NCBI RefSeq assembly: GCF_012033695.1
Contig: NZ_JAAVJI010000006.1
Location: 162,793-226,792 of the forward strand
Origin: Pseudomonas quercus
Lineage (GTDB): Bacteria > Pseudomonadota > Gammaproteobacteria > Pseudomonadales > Pseudomonadaceae
Length of the DNA stretch: 64,000 bases
Direction: 5' to 3'
Shown here: one piece after another, positions 55,460 through 63,987 of the stretch
How the letters are laid out: the number at the start of each line of letters is the position of its first letter
Position numbering within the stretch: position 1 is the first letter of the stretch
Program-made: the position numbers and the translations under genes
Notes under the pieces: generated by a model
Told to the model about the DNA's origin: nothing
The model's database searches: none
The model's input: only the letters and a program-made list of their open reading frames with translations

Positions 55460-56650
55460 TTAAAGCGCGGACAGGCCAAGGGCCGGGTCAATGCCATCCA
55501 GGGCGTCGGCCAGTGCGCGTGCACGGTCGGCGATGGCCTGGCGCTGCGCCTGAGTAAGTTGATCGTAGGGGCGGTTTTCGCTGCGCAAGGTGCTCAGCGC
55601 GGTACCGAAGGCGGCACTGGCTGCATCGATCTTCGCTTGCACGTCAGGCGCACTTTTCTCTACCAAAGGGCGCATTAGGGCGATGACTTTGGAGGCACCC
55701 TCAAAGTTGGCGGTAAAGCCGTTGAGGTCCAAGTGGCTGTAGCGTTCTTCCTCACCCTTGAAGCGGTTGTCGGCCAGCGTACCCAGGTTGCGTGATACCA
55801 GGCTCACCAGTTGGTCAGGGGCAATGGGTTGGGCCAGTAGCTGGGCCTTGAGGGTGGTCACGTCCGCCAACAGTTTTTGCGCAAAGGGGGCAAGGGAAGG
55901 CGCATTGCTGGCAGGCGTGGCGAACAGGCCATACTCAATGCGATGGAAGCCCGTAAAGCCCGGGTCCTGCTCGCGTTTTTCGTAATAGTCAGCACGTGCA
56001 TCGATGGCGTTGTTCAGGTCCGCAAAGCGTTGCGCAGCGCCAGCAATGCGTTGGTACATGGCCCGTGCCGGTGCGTACAAGCTGCGGGCCTTGGCCAGGT
56101 CGCCGTTATCAATGGCGGCTGACAGATCGCCTACGGCTTTGATCAATAGTCCGCTTTGCTGGCTCAGGTACACCCGGTATTCCGATAACGGCCCTATGAA
56201 CGCTGTCATCGCGGGCCGCGCCTTGGCCTTGGCTTCGGACTCGGCAGTGGCCGTTACAGTCAGCGTGCCGCGCGGGTTGCTCAGCAGGCCACAGGTGATG
56301 GCGTAATGCCCGGGCTGCAGGTTGGCATTGATCACCTGGCTCAAGCCGGGCGCAATGTTTTCGCGCTCTTCCACCACCAGCACGCCGTCTAGAATTTCCC
56401 ATTCCACCGCCCGGTCTGAGGCGTTGACAATGCGGAAAGCTGCTTTGCCGGCAGGCAAGGTAATGGCGGCTGGCTCACAGTGGTGATCCTGGATGGTAAC
56501 GACTGTTTCCTGGCCGGAATGGGCCTTACGTTTTTCGGACGCAACATTGGCAGCGTAATAGAACAGTGCGCCGGCAGCGACCATAAGGGCCACCGAGCCG
56601 GCTACCGCCACGCGCAACAGGCGAGGCGGGCGAGAAACTGAATTGGGCAT
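55460..56650 (-). CDS. efeO: EfeO periplasmic iron-binding protein (cupredoxin + M75)
   Basis: A 396-residue protein. An N-terminal membrane anchor (residues 13-34, no lipobox) leads to a cupredoxin-like domain (about 45-135), where [13 protein letters not shown] and the HYAITCGLL segment hold the metal-ligand candidates. The rest is an M75 domain with FHRIEYGLF. EfeO binds iron and copper and passes iron to EfeU. It lies 9 nt after efeU and 13 nt before efeB. Confidence 0.92.
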   Translation of the reverse strand: MPNSVSRPPRLLRVAVAGSVALMVAAGALFYYAANVASEKRKAHSGQETVVTIQDHHCEPAAITLPAGKAAFRIVNASDRAVEWEILDGVLVVEERENIAPGLSQVINANLQPGHYAITCGLLSNPRGTLTVTATAESEAKAKARPAMTAFIGPLSEYRVYLSQQSGLLIKAVGDLSAAIDNGDLAKARSLYAPARAMYQRIAGAAQRFADLNNAIDARADYYEKREQDPGFTGFHRIEYGLFATPASNAPSLAPFAQKLLADVTTLKAQLLAQPIAPDQLVSLVSRNLGTLADNRFKGEEERYSHLDLNGFTANFEGASKVIALMRPLVEKSAPDVQAKIDAASAAFGTALSTLRSENRPYDQLTQAQRQAIADRARALADALDGIDPALGLSAL

Positions 56651-56659
56651 TGAAGACGC

Positions 56660-57502
56660 CTAGGAATGGCTGATGGAAGGTGCCGCCGTGCCAGCAACGG
56701 GGCGCACTGGAGCGAAGAACAAGGCCAGCGCTACCGTGAGATAAATGACCCAGGCCCCAAGCGTGCTGATAGTGGGGGTGTCCTGGTAGCCGAACATGCC
56801 TGCCAATACCGCCCCTGTAGGGCTGTCCATCGGCAGGGCTGTGCTCCAGTCGAACACAACCTGCTGCAGGCTGTTCCACAGGCCAGCCTCATGCAGCGCT
56901 TGCACTGAGTTGGCCAGAATGCCGGCAGCGACTACCAGAATGAATAACCCGGTCCAACGGAAAAACCGAGACAGATTGAGCTTCAGGCTGCCTTTATAAA
57001 GCGCAACGCCCACGAGCACTGCGGCGACCAGGCCGAGCAGTGCCCCCACAGGCGCTTCGGTGCCCTGACTCTGCTGGAACACTGCCAGCAGGAAGAACAC
57101 CGTTTCCAGCCCCTCTCGGGCCACTGCAAAAAACACCATGGCAATCAGGGCGAACACTTGGTTGCGTGACCCCGCCAGTGCCTGGTCGAGGGATTCATGA
57201 AGCGTGTGCTTGATGGACCGAGCTACCTTGCGCATCCAGAACACCATGGAGCTTAGAATACCGACAGCGACTAGCCCGATAACACCTTCGAACAGTTCCT
57301 GTTCTTTCTGCGGAAACTCGGCACTGGCCAGCTCAAGGCCTCCTCCTGCCAGCAGGGCAAGGGCCGCGGCCAGGAACACGCCTATCCAAACCGCCGGCAT
57401 CCACTCACCACGGCCGGTCTGCTTGAGGTAACTGGCAATGATGCCAACGATAAGCGCCGCTTCAATGCCTTCGCGCAGCATGATAAGAAAAGGGACGAGC
57501 AT
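56660..57502 (-). CDS. efeU: EfeU/FTR1-type ferrous iron permease
   Basis: A 280-residue inner-membrane protein with about seven helices. The two iron-binding REGxE motifs are present, LREGIEA at about residue 9 and AREGLET at about residue 133. The start at 57502 gives the family's usual VPFLIMLREG beginning; ATGs at 57544 and 57556 would extend into the palindromic operator. The gene leads the efe operon. EfeU takes up iron oxidised by EfeB or bound by EfeO/EfeM. Confidence 0.93.
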   Translation of the reverse strand: MLVPFLIMLREGIEAALIVGIIASYLKQTGRGEWMPAVWIGVFLAAALALLAGGGLELASAEFPQKEQELFEGVIGLVAVGILSSMVFWMRKVARSIKHTLHESLDQALAGSRNQVFALIAMVFFAVAREGLETVFFLLAVFQQSQGTEAPVGALLGLVAAVLVGVALYKGSLKLNLSRFFRWTGLFILVVAAGILANSVQALHEAGLWNSLQQVVFDWSTALPMDSPTGAVLAGMFGYQDTPTISTLGAWVIYLTVALALFFAPVRPVAGTAAPSISHS

Positions 57503-57542
57503 CGGCCACCGGGTTTGAACGAATGAGAGTGGGTTTTGTAAC

Positions 57543-57559
57543 ATAATGAGACTCATTAT
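57543..57559 (-). promoter_or_regulatory. Fur-box-like palindrome before efeU
   Basis: ATAATGAG-A-CTCATTAT is a perfect 17-bp palindrome 41 bases before the efeU start. It resembles the Fur consensus (repeats of GATAAT), and iron-uptake operons are normally Fur-repressed. The resemblance is partial, because the two ATAATG halves are joined by GAGACTC instead of the third repeat. Confidence 0.7.
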
Positions 57560-57798
57560 TGAACGCGGCAGGTCTCATCTTTCATCTACTTGTCATGTTC
57601 TCCGACCAAGGGTTTGCGCTAAATAGCGAGGTTTCAACCTGCGAGCTGGTTGGCCCAGGGTTCCAAATCCGCGTTCGCTATTGCTGCGCGACGTTCACGC
57701 CCGTAGACTCCCGCCCTTTATTCGCTTTTATCCGTCGCGCGGTTTCGCTGGCGCGACCGCCCTATGATCCCGTGTTACCCAGGTTTATCGAGAACTCA

Positions 57799-58203
57799 AT
57801 GACGAAGGAACAGTTGCTGGCCATGCCGGCCGATGACTACATGAATGCCGAACAGCACGCGTATTTCACAACGCTGCTGAAAACCATGAAAGTGGAAACG
57901 CAGGCGCGCATCGACGAAAGCCGTATCGCTATTGAAAGCCTGGATTCCCCTGCAGACCCGGCTGATGCAGCCTCGGTGGAAGAGGAGCGTCACTGGCTGG
58001 TGAATGCGATTGAGCGGGACCAGCGCATGCTGCCGCAGCTTGAGCAGGCATTGGACCGCATTGCCGATGACAGCTTTGGGTGGTGCGAAGACAGTGGTGA
58101 GCCCATTGGCCTCAAGCGCCTGTTGATCAGCCCTACTACTAAATATTGCATCGAGGCGCAGGAGCGTCATGAGCAGTTGGACCGCCACCAGCGTCAGGCC
58201 TGA
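57799..58203 (+). CDS. dksA2: DksA2-type TraR/DksA transcription factor
   Basis: A 134-residue DksA-family protein with the coiled-coil helices (about 15-90), the tip (ADPADAAS) and a C-terminal globular part with the zinc-finger positions C96-x2-S99 and C117-x2-A120. Two of the four Cys are missing. DksA2 of P. aeruginosa has the same two-Cys pattern and length and works without zinc, often induced by zinc limitation. It binds RNA polymerase and acts with ppGpp. The open frame extends upstream, but the ATG at 57799 gives the family start. A Zur site could not be seen. It faces away from the efe operon. Confidence 0.85.
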   Translation: MTKEQLLAMPADDYMNAEQHAYFTTLLKTMKVETQARIDESRIAIESLDSPADPADAASVEEERHWLVNAIERDQRMLPQLEQALDRIADDSFGWCEDSGEPIGLKRLLISPTTKYCIEAQERHEQLDRHQRQA

Positions 58204-58257
58204 CCTGTACGGCTACCGTTAGTGGTCTTTTCAGCGCTGGTATTGCTGGTATTGAGT

Positions 58258-58289
58258 GTGCAGCCTGCATTGTGAACAGCGGGCTGCAC
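58258..58289. terminator. Hairpin between dksA2 and DUF2789 gene
   Basis: GTGCAGCC at 58258-58265 and GGCTGCAC at 58282-58289 are exact complements, with a 16-base loop. It sits between convergent genes and can end both transcripts. No T run is present. Confidence 0.55.
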
Positions 58290-58299
58290 TGGCCAGATG

Positions 58300-58551
58300 T
58301 CAGCTGGCCTGCTGGTTGGCATCATGGTGCAGGCGAGTGTTTAGCTCGTCCACCCAAGGGGCCTGCTCCCCGTCCTCCATGATCGCGTCCTTCAGAAAGC
58401 TGGCTTGGGCATCGCTCCAGAATTCTGCTTCGGACACTTTTACATCGGCGGCAAGTTGGTGAGTGTCAATGAACTGATCGATTTTATCGCCGTCAGTCTC
58501 CAGTCCAAGTTGTGCGAACAGGCTCTCGAGTGAGTGGTGTACGTCTTCCAT
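58300..58551 (-). CDS. DUF2789 domain-containing protein
   Basis: An 83-residue acidic helical protein (FAQLGLETDGDKIDQFIDTHQLAADVKVSEAEFW) matching the DUF2789 family in length and in the FWSDAQASFLKDAIMEDGEQAPWVDELN segment. The family has no known function. A GAGG-type site precedes the ATG (GGAGGCCCC-like on the minus strand). Confidence 0.85.
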   Translation of the reverse strand: MEDVHHSLESLFAQLGLETDGDKIDQFIDTHQLAADVKVSEAEFWSDAQASFLKDAIMEDGEQAPWVDELNTRLHHDANQQAS

Positions 58552-58849
58552 GGGGCCTCCAGTCTTCGTTCGGGTGAGAGGTTTCGGTCAAGGGGTTGGA
58601 GCCATAGCGCCGCCTAGGAGTTCGGTGGGTTTTTCGATCCTTTTTACAGGAACAGCGGAAAGGGCTTTTCTTCGCTACGAATTTTGATGAGAATCCATAG
58701 GGTCGGCATCTCTTTACGTGGAGGGCCTCTTTTTATGGCCCCTGATACGTGCCGGCTCGTCACTCACTTTGCTTCCTGCTGCGAGTTTCGCCGCAGGGCA
58801 GCGCGTACGTGAGCGTTACTGGTTATTTCATCGTGTTGAGGATAGTCCG

Positions 58850-59320
58850 TTGGCAGTCAGCAGTCTGGAGATGCACGCCCTGTTTGTGCTGGGTGATTTG
58901 CGCGCAAAGTTGGTCAAGTTATTTCAATCTCGTTTTGTATACATCACTGAACAATCCGCAGACAGCCTCTACATGGCAGAAGTGGATACTGAGTCGGCAC
59001 TTGTAGTCGACGACAAGCCAGGCTTGCAGCTGAAAGTAGGTGATCATTTTCGTGCGGCGGTGTTGCCTAGCCGTGAAGGCGGAAAGTTGGAAGTAAAGTT
59101 TCGTGATCTCAAGTTCACCATTTATGGCCTGGGTGAATATGCTTTTGTTGAAACACCTTTTGGCAGCGGCATCGTGTTCCGTCAGGGGCAAAGCGTGATG
59201 TTGGTATTCGCAGCCAAGGAGCAACTGGTGGGCGGGCTTACCAAGCCCCTCAAGGGCGCTGTGGCCAAGGCCGCTAAATGGCGAACAGGGGAGTTGACCT
59301 TCAAGGCCAGTGAACAGTAG
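58850..59320 (+). CDS. Conserved hypothetical protein
   Basis: A 156-residue protein without signal peptide or membrane segment. I chose a TTG start at 58850, because GAGGA lies seven bases before it; other possibilities are an ATG at 58871 and a GTG at 58718 far upstream. Beta-rich, with VVDDKPGLQLKVGDHFRAAVLPSREGGKLEVKFRDLKFTIYGLG suggestive of a barrel-like fold. A basic C-terminus follows. I do not recognise a family of known function. Monocistronic. Confidence 0.7.
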   Translation: MAVSSLEMHALFVLGDLRAKLVKLFQSRFVYITEQSADSLYMAEVDTESALVVDDKPGLQLKVGDHFRAAVLPSREGGKLEVKFRDLKFTIYGLGEYAFVETPFGSGIVFRQGQSVMLVFAAKEQLVGGLTKPLKGAVAKAAKWRTGELTFKASEQ

Positions 59321-59386
59321 GCATACTTTCTGGGTGAACCTCGGCTAGGCTGTGCTTGTTATTTGCCACCAGCCTTGAGGTTCCAG

Positions 59387-60394
59387 ATGATCAACCGTAG
59401 TTTAAAAGCAATTGGCTTAGGGGCCGCGCTTGTATTGAGTGCGTTCTCCACAGCGCAAGCGGCCGAAACTGTCCGCTTCGCCGCTTTGAATTGGGAAAGC
59501 GGCAGTGTGATCACCGAGGTGCTCAGGCTCGTGGTCGAAAAAGGCTATGGGCTGCCCACTGACACCCTGCCTGGCACCACCGTTACCTTGGAAGCCGGCC
59601 TGGCCAGGAACGATATCCAAGTTATTGCCGAAGAGTGGGCCGGCCGCAGCCCTGTATGGAATGAGGCTGAAGCAAAGGGGCAGGTCAAAGGGCTTGGTGA
59701 TATCGTCAAAGGTGCTACGGAGGGTTGGTGGGTACCTGCTTATGTCGTGAAGGGTGACCCTGCCAAGGGAATAAAGCCCCTTGCGCCAGACCTTCACAGC
59801 GTTACAGACCTGGCTCGGTACAAGGATGTGTTCAAGGACCCTGAAACGCCCGGCAAGGGTCGTTTTTTGAATAGCCCCACCGGCTGGACATCCGAAGTCG
59901 TCAATGGTCAGAAACTTAAAGCCTATGGCCTGGCGGACAGTTTCACCAACTTCCGGGCAGGGTCTGGCGCAGCGCTCGATGCTGAGATCACGTCATCGGT
60001 CAAGCGCGGCAAGCCAGTACTGTTCTATTACTGGAGCCCCACACCGCTTTTGGGCCGTTATGACTTCATACAGCTTGAAGAGCCGCCTTTTGATGCCGAG
60101 GCGTGGAAAACCCTGACCGACGCTAAAAATGAGAATCCAAGGCCCACACGCTCACTGGCCTCCAAACTATCCATTGGTGTATCCAAAGCATTCGAGCAGG
60201 CGCATCCGGACATTAGCGCTGCCTTCGCCAAGGTCGATCTCCCAATCATGCCGCTCAATCAGGCCCTGGCTGGTATGAGTGAAAAGCATCGTGACCCGCG
60301 TACCGTGGCACTTGAGTTGCTTCAGCAGCACCCCGATTGGCTAACGCGCTGGTTGCCGGCTGATGTCGCTAGCAAGGTCCAGGCTAGCTTGTGA
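59387..60394 (+). CDS. Glycine-betaine/proline-type ABC substrate-binding protein
   Basis: A 335-residue periplasmic protein of the OpuAC family. A Sec signal ends near residue 26 (STAQA). The mature start VRFAALNWESGSVITEVLRLVVEKGYG and the GWWVPAYVVKGD segment with its Trp pair are typical of quaternary-amine binding sites. It should bind betaine, choline or a similar osmolyte. No permease or ATPase gene is present, so it is an orphan binding protein. The ATG at 59387 has TTGAGG upstream; an in-frame ATG at 59363 is less likely. Confidence 0.88.
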   Translation: MINRSLKAIGLGAALVLSAFSTAQAAETVRFAALNWESGSVITEVLRLVVEKGYGLPTDTLPGTTVTLEAGLARNDIQVIAEEWAGRSPVWNEAEAKGQVKGLGDIVKGATEGWWVPAYVVKGDPAKGIKPLAPDLHSVTDLARYKDVFKDPETPGKGRFLNSPTGWTSEVVNGQKLKAYGLADSFTNFRAGSGAALDAEITSSVKRGKPVLFYYWSPTPLLGRYDFIQLEEPPFDAEAWKTLTDAKNENPRPTRSLASKLSIGVSKAFEQAHPDISAAFAKVDLPIMPLNQALAGMSEKHRDPRTVALELLQQHPDWLTRWLPADVASKVQASL

Positions 60395-60541
60395 AGGGGT
60401 GGAGCCGGCAGTGTTGCCCAACCTGAAGGGTTCAATGGCGGGGGCAATAGCCACTATCAGATTCGTTGATTTCCCGGTTCGCGTGCCAAGGCTTAGCGTT
60501 AGGCATCCCGAGACATTGACCCTGACAGGGCTGGAGGTCCC

Positions 60542-60796
60542 ATGAAACGCTCGATGCTGCTGGCTTCGTTGATAGCCTTGGCAATGCTGACCGGTTGCGC
60601 CACAAGTAGCCCCGAATCCCGCGGCTATTCCAACGAGGAGCGCTTCGAGCTGTCGTTGGAAGCGCTTAACCGGCAAGCCTTGCCGTATGAGCAGTATATG
60701 CAGGCACGTGCCAGGCTGGTTCGTGGGCAGGATGCTGAAGCATCCAACCTCGCCCAGCAGGGCGCGTCGGTGTCCCCAGAGGGCCGCGACAGTTAA
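60542..60796 (+). CDS. Small lipoprotein
   Basis: An 84-residue protein with a lipoprotein signal peptide ending in LTGC, Cys at about residue 19. The mature part is 65 residues, acidic-basic mixed and probably helical (EERFELSLEALNRQALPYEQYMQARARLVRG). GGAGGT lies three bases before the ATG. The function is unknown. Confidence 0.75.
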   Translation: MKRSMLLASLIALAMLTGCATSSPESRGYSNEERFELSLEALNRQALPYEQYMQARARLVRGQDAEASNLAQQGASVSPEGRDS

Positions 60797-60930
60797 CTGA
60801 AGGCGCGCGAGCAAGCCTCTGGCAGCAAGGCGTCTGCTTTGCAGGTGGGTTAAAGGCGAATCAAACCGGCTTGCTGCTGTGCAGCACCTGCCGCATGATT
60901 GCTTTTTTCCTTGGTGGTAATGGAGCTCCG

Positions 60931-62736
60931 ATGATTTCCCCTAGTCCATTGGCCTCGGTCCCTGAGCGCCTTGCCAGCATTCGTGAGTTGCTATTGCGCG
61001 AGCAGCTGGATGCGCTACTGGTGCCTTCTGCCGATCCGCATTTGTCTGAATATCTACCTGAACATTGGCAGGCACGGCGCTGGTTGTCAGGTTTCAACGG
61101 GTCGGTAGGTACTTTGGTTGTCACGCCATTGTTCGCAGGCCTTTGGGCCGATAGCCGTTATTGGGAGCAGGCCGAGCGTGAGTTGGCAGGCAGCGGCATC
61201 GAGTTGATGAAGCTTCAGCCCGGCGCGCCGGCTCCCCAGGATTGGCTAGCTGAGCAGCTAGCTGAGGGGGCAAGTGTGGCAGTAGACGCCAGGGTGCTGG
61301 CTTTGCAGGCCGAACGCAGCTTGCGTGAGCGGCTTGTTGGGCGAGGTATCTCTCTACGTTCTGACCGGGACTGGATAGGTGACATATGGCATGACAGGCC
61401 TGATCTGCCCTCTGCCCCTGTTTATGCGCACGAGGCGCCGGCGGCTACCGAATCCTTAAATAGTAAGTTGTCCCGCGTACGGCAGGCCATGGCCAGTGCG
61501 GGGGCAGACGCTCATTTTATCGCTACAGTGGATGACATTGCCTGGTTGTTCAACCTGCGCGGTAGTGACGTCAGTTACAACCCGGTGTTTCTTTCCTTTG
61601 CCTTGATAAAGCCGGACACGGCATTGCTATGGGTAGGGCAAGGCAAACTGGCTCCGGCTCTGGTTCAGTCATTGGCTGAAGGCGGTGTGGAGGTTCGGGA
61701 CTACACCCAGGCCCAGGCAGACCTTGCTACGCTGCAACCCGGTACCTCGTTGCTGATTGACCCCGCGCGCGTTACTGCAGGTGTCATGGCCTCTGTGCCT
61801 GAGTCCGTGAAATGGGTGGAGCAAATCAACCCGTCTACCCTGTTCAAGTCCCGCAAAACGGCGGCTGAGCTTTCCCATGTGCGTGCGGCTATGGAGCACG
61901 ACGGCGCAGCGCTGTGTGAATTCTTTGCATGGCTTGAGCAGTCCTTGGGTACCACGCGGGTCACCGAAGTCGATATTGACCACCAGTTGATCGCTACGCG
62001 TTCGCGTCAGCCTGGCTATATCTGTCCCAGCTTTGCCACGATCGCAGCCTTTGCCGCCAACGGTGCCTTGCCTCACTATCGGGCGACAGACACGGCGCAT
62101 TCGGTCATCGAGGGCAATGGTTTGTTGTTGATCGATTCAGGCGCCCAGTATGTCGGGGGTACCACAGATATCACCCGAATGGTCGCGGTGGGCGAGCTTA
62201 CCTCGGATCAGAAGGGAGATTGTACAAGAGTGCTGCAAGGCATGATTGCGCTCTCCGCCGCCCGTTTTCCGGAAGGCATTGCAACGCCATTGCTCGATGC
62301 TATAGCCCGCGCGCCTCTGTGGGCTGATAGCGTCAACTATGGTCACGGCACCGGGCACGGTGTGGGATATTTCTTGAATGTGCATGAAGGGCCGCAGGTT
62401 ATTGCTTACCAGGCCGTGCCCGGGCCGCATACCGCTATGCGTGAGGGGATGATCACCTCCATTGAGCCGGGTACGTACCGGCCTGGTCGCTGGGGCGTGC
62501 GTATTGAGAACCTGGTAGCCACCAGAGCTGCAGGCGAAAGTGAGTTCGGGGCATTTCTTCACTTCGAGACCCTCACCTTGTGCCCCATCGATACGCGTTG
62601 CCTGGCGGTGGAAAGGCTTGCGCCGAGCGAGCGTGAATGGCTCAACGGCTACCATGCCCACGTGCGCGAGCGGCTGTCGCCCCTGGTCAGCGGGCAGGCA
62701 TTGGCCTGGCTGATCGAGCGCACCGCTGCAGTATAG
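60931..62736 (+). CDS. Xaa-Pro aminopeptidase (M24B)
   Basis: A 601-residue metallopeptidase of the long aminopeptidase P type. Two creatinase-like N-terminal domains (about 10-300) precede the pita-bread catalytic domain (about 300-530). The two-metal site ligands are Asp in LLLIDSGAQ, Asp in GGTTDITR, His in GHGTGHGVGYFLNVHEG, Glu in SIEPGTY and Glu in RIENL. It removes N-terminal residues before Pro. A C-terminal module follows. The ATG at 60931 is chosen for the GGAG six bases upstream; the open frame continues 20 codons further. Confidence 0.93.
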   Translation: MISPSPLASVPERLASIRELLLREQLDALLVPSADPHLSEYLPEHWQARRWLSGFNGSVGTLVVTPLFAGLWADSRYWEQAERELAGSGIELMKLQPGAPAPQDWLAEQLAEGASVAVDARVLALQAERSLRERLVGRGISLRSDRDWIGDIWHDRPDLPSAPVYAHEAPAATESLNSKLSRVRQAMASAGADAHFIATVDDIAWLFNLRGSDVSYNPVFLSFALIKPDTALLWVGQGKLAPALVQSLAEGGVEVRDYTQAQADLATLQPGTSLLIDPARVTAGVMASVPESVKWVEQINPSTLFKSRKTAAELSHVRAAMEHDGAALCEFFAWLEQSLGTTRVTEVDIDHQLIATRSRQPGYICPSFATIAAFAANGALPHYRATDTAHSVIEGNGLLLIDSGAQYVGGTTDITRMVAVGELTSDQKGDCTRVLQGMIALSAARFPEGIATPLLDAIARAPLWADSVNYGHGTGHGVGYFLNVHEGPQVIAYQAVPGPHTAMREGMITSIEPGTYRPGRWGVRIENLVATRAAGESEFGAFLHFETLTLCPIDTRCLAVERLAPSEREWLNGYHAHVRERLSPLVSGQALAWLIERTAAV

Positions 62737-62743
62737 TCAACGT

Positions 62744-63628
62744 TCAGTCGGCAGCCGCCACGGCTGCCGGTTGGCGGGACGTAGTGAGCGTGGCACCTAT
62801 GGATGCTGCGATGATTGCGCCAATGGCAAGCCACTGGTTCGTTGACAGTTGCTCACCTAGAAAAACCAACCCTGAGAGCGCGCCAATGGCAGGCTCCATG
62901 CTCATCAGTATGCCAAAGGTGCGAGCGGGCATTCGGGTAAGCGCAACCATCTCCAGGCTGTAGGGGAGGGCGGTAGACAGAACGGCCACACCAATGGCTG
63001 CTGGCAGGATGGCAGGGTTCAGCAACGTGCTCCCCGCAGCAGCGACGCCAAAGGGCGCGATGCACAAAGCTGCGATGCCCACGCCCAAGGCTGCCGTCTG
63101 AATGCCATGGGCTTCCCCCGCCTTTTGGCCGAACACTATATAAAGTGCCCAGCAAGCCCCCGCACTTAGCGCATACAGTGCTCCGGTCATGTCCATGCCT
63201 GCGCCGTTGGCAGCGCCCGGAATCAATAGCACCATGCCGGCGATAGCCAGCCCTACCCAGCAGAAGTCGACCTTGCGCCTGGAGGACAAGACAGCCACTG
63301 CCAAAGGGCCGGTAAACTCCAGCGCCACGGCAATTCCAAGAGGCACGGTGCGCAGTGACATATAGAACAGGAAGTTCATGCCGCCCAAGGCCAGGCCGTA
63401 TACCGCGACGTGTCGCATGCCATGGAGTGTCAGCCTGCTTTGCCACGGCCTTAGAACGGCCAGAAGAATCACGGCGGCGAATACAAGGCGTACGGCGGTG
63501 GTGCCTGGCGCACCAATCAGAGGAAACAGCGACTTGGCCAGGGAAGCCCCGGATTGTATAGAGGCCATGGCTATCAGCAGCAGGCTGATAGGAAAAGCGA
63601 GAGCGCGCAGGGGCGCAGAGGTAGCCAT
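62744..63628 (-). CDS. rhtA: EamA/RhtA-type threonine/homoserine exporter
   Basis: A 294-residue integral membrane protein with about ten helices in two EamA repeats. The first repeat opens with ISLLLIAMASIQSGASLAKSLFPLIGAPGTTAVRLVFA, as in RhtA, and the second has a matching GALYALSAGACWALYIVFGQ. RhtA exports homoserine, threonine and related amino acids. It converges on the aminopeptidase gene with 7 nt between the stops. Its promoter must lie in the same region as the upstream rRNA promoters. Confidence 0.88.
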   Translation of the reverse strand: MATSAPLRALAFPISLLLIAMASIQSGASLAKSLFPLIGAPGTTAVRLVFAAVILLAVLRPWQSRLTLHGMRHVAVYGLALGGMNFLFYMSLRTVPLGIAVALEFTGPLAVAVLSSRRKVDFCWVGLAIAGMVLLIPGAANGAGMDMTGALYALSAGACWALYIVFGQKAGEAHGIQTAALGVGIAALCIAPFGVAAAGSTLLNPAILPAAIGVAVLSTALPYSLEMVALTRMPARTFGILMSMEPAIGALSGLVFLGEQLSTNQWLAIGAIIAASIGATLTTSRQPAAVAAAD

Positions 63629-63733
63629 TGTGGACCTTATAGATAGAACGAGCAGGCGGGCATGATCGCGGAAGCCTCGCCGCGAGGCAATGCTGGGCGC
63701 TACCTGTAATTTGAAGTGTTTTGAAAATACCTG

Positions 63734-63761
63734 TTGACGCGCTTTCGAATCCCCTTATAAT
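63734..63761 (+). promoter_or_regulatory. Putative rRNA operon promoter P1
   Basis: TTGACG at 63734-63739 and TATAAT at 63756-63761 are spaced by 16 bases. A GC-rich stretch (ACGCCCCA) follows the -10 box, the type of discriminator found at ppGpp-controlled stable-RNA promoters. Confidence 0.75.
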
Positions 63762-63767
63762 ACGCCC

Positions 63768-63839
63768 CACTTCCAGCGACAACGGAACAGCAAACTTCTT
63801 GAGAATCAAGGGTTTACAGTTTCAAAGGTGCTGGAAGTG
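63768..63839 (+). promoter_or_regulatory. Leader inverted repeat between rRNA promoters P1 and P2
   Basis: CACTTCCAGC at 63768-63777 and GCTGGAAGTG at 63830-63839 are perfect complements 52 bases apart. A transcript from P1 would start near the left arm, so its first about 72 bases could fold into one closed hairpin. The role is unknown. Confidence 0.5.
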
Positions 63840-63875
63840 CTTCGGTCTCCGGATCGGATGCGGTGAAAAAGGGAG

Positions 63876-63903
63876 TTGACAGCAGGTTGTAACGCTGTAG
63901 AAT
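63876..63903 (+). promoter_or_regulatory. Putative rRNA operon promoter P2
   Basis: TTGACA at 63876-63881 and TAGAAT at 63898-63903 are separated by 16 bases, followed by TCGCCTCCC, again a GC-rich discriminator. The match to strong Pseudomonas rRNA leader promoters is close. Confidence 0.8.
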
Positions 63904-63987
63904 TCGCCTCCCGCTTCGAGAGGTTGGTGAAGCGGTCAAGTGTTTGAAGTTGAACGAGAAATTCTGAAAACTTCGCAAAATAAACGC

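Noticed and set aside
62853..63809. 318-residue minus-strand frame overlapping rhtA in another phase
   Set aside because: The rhtA frame has a clear membrane protein pattern; the other frame is Arg/Cys/His-rich with no pattern and runs into the rRNA promoters.
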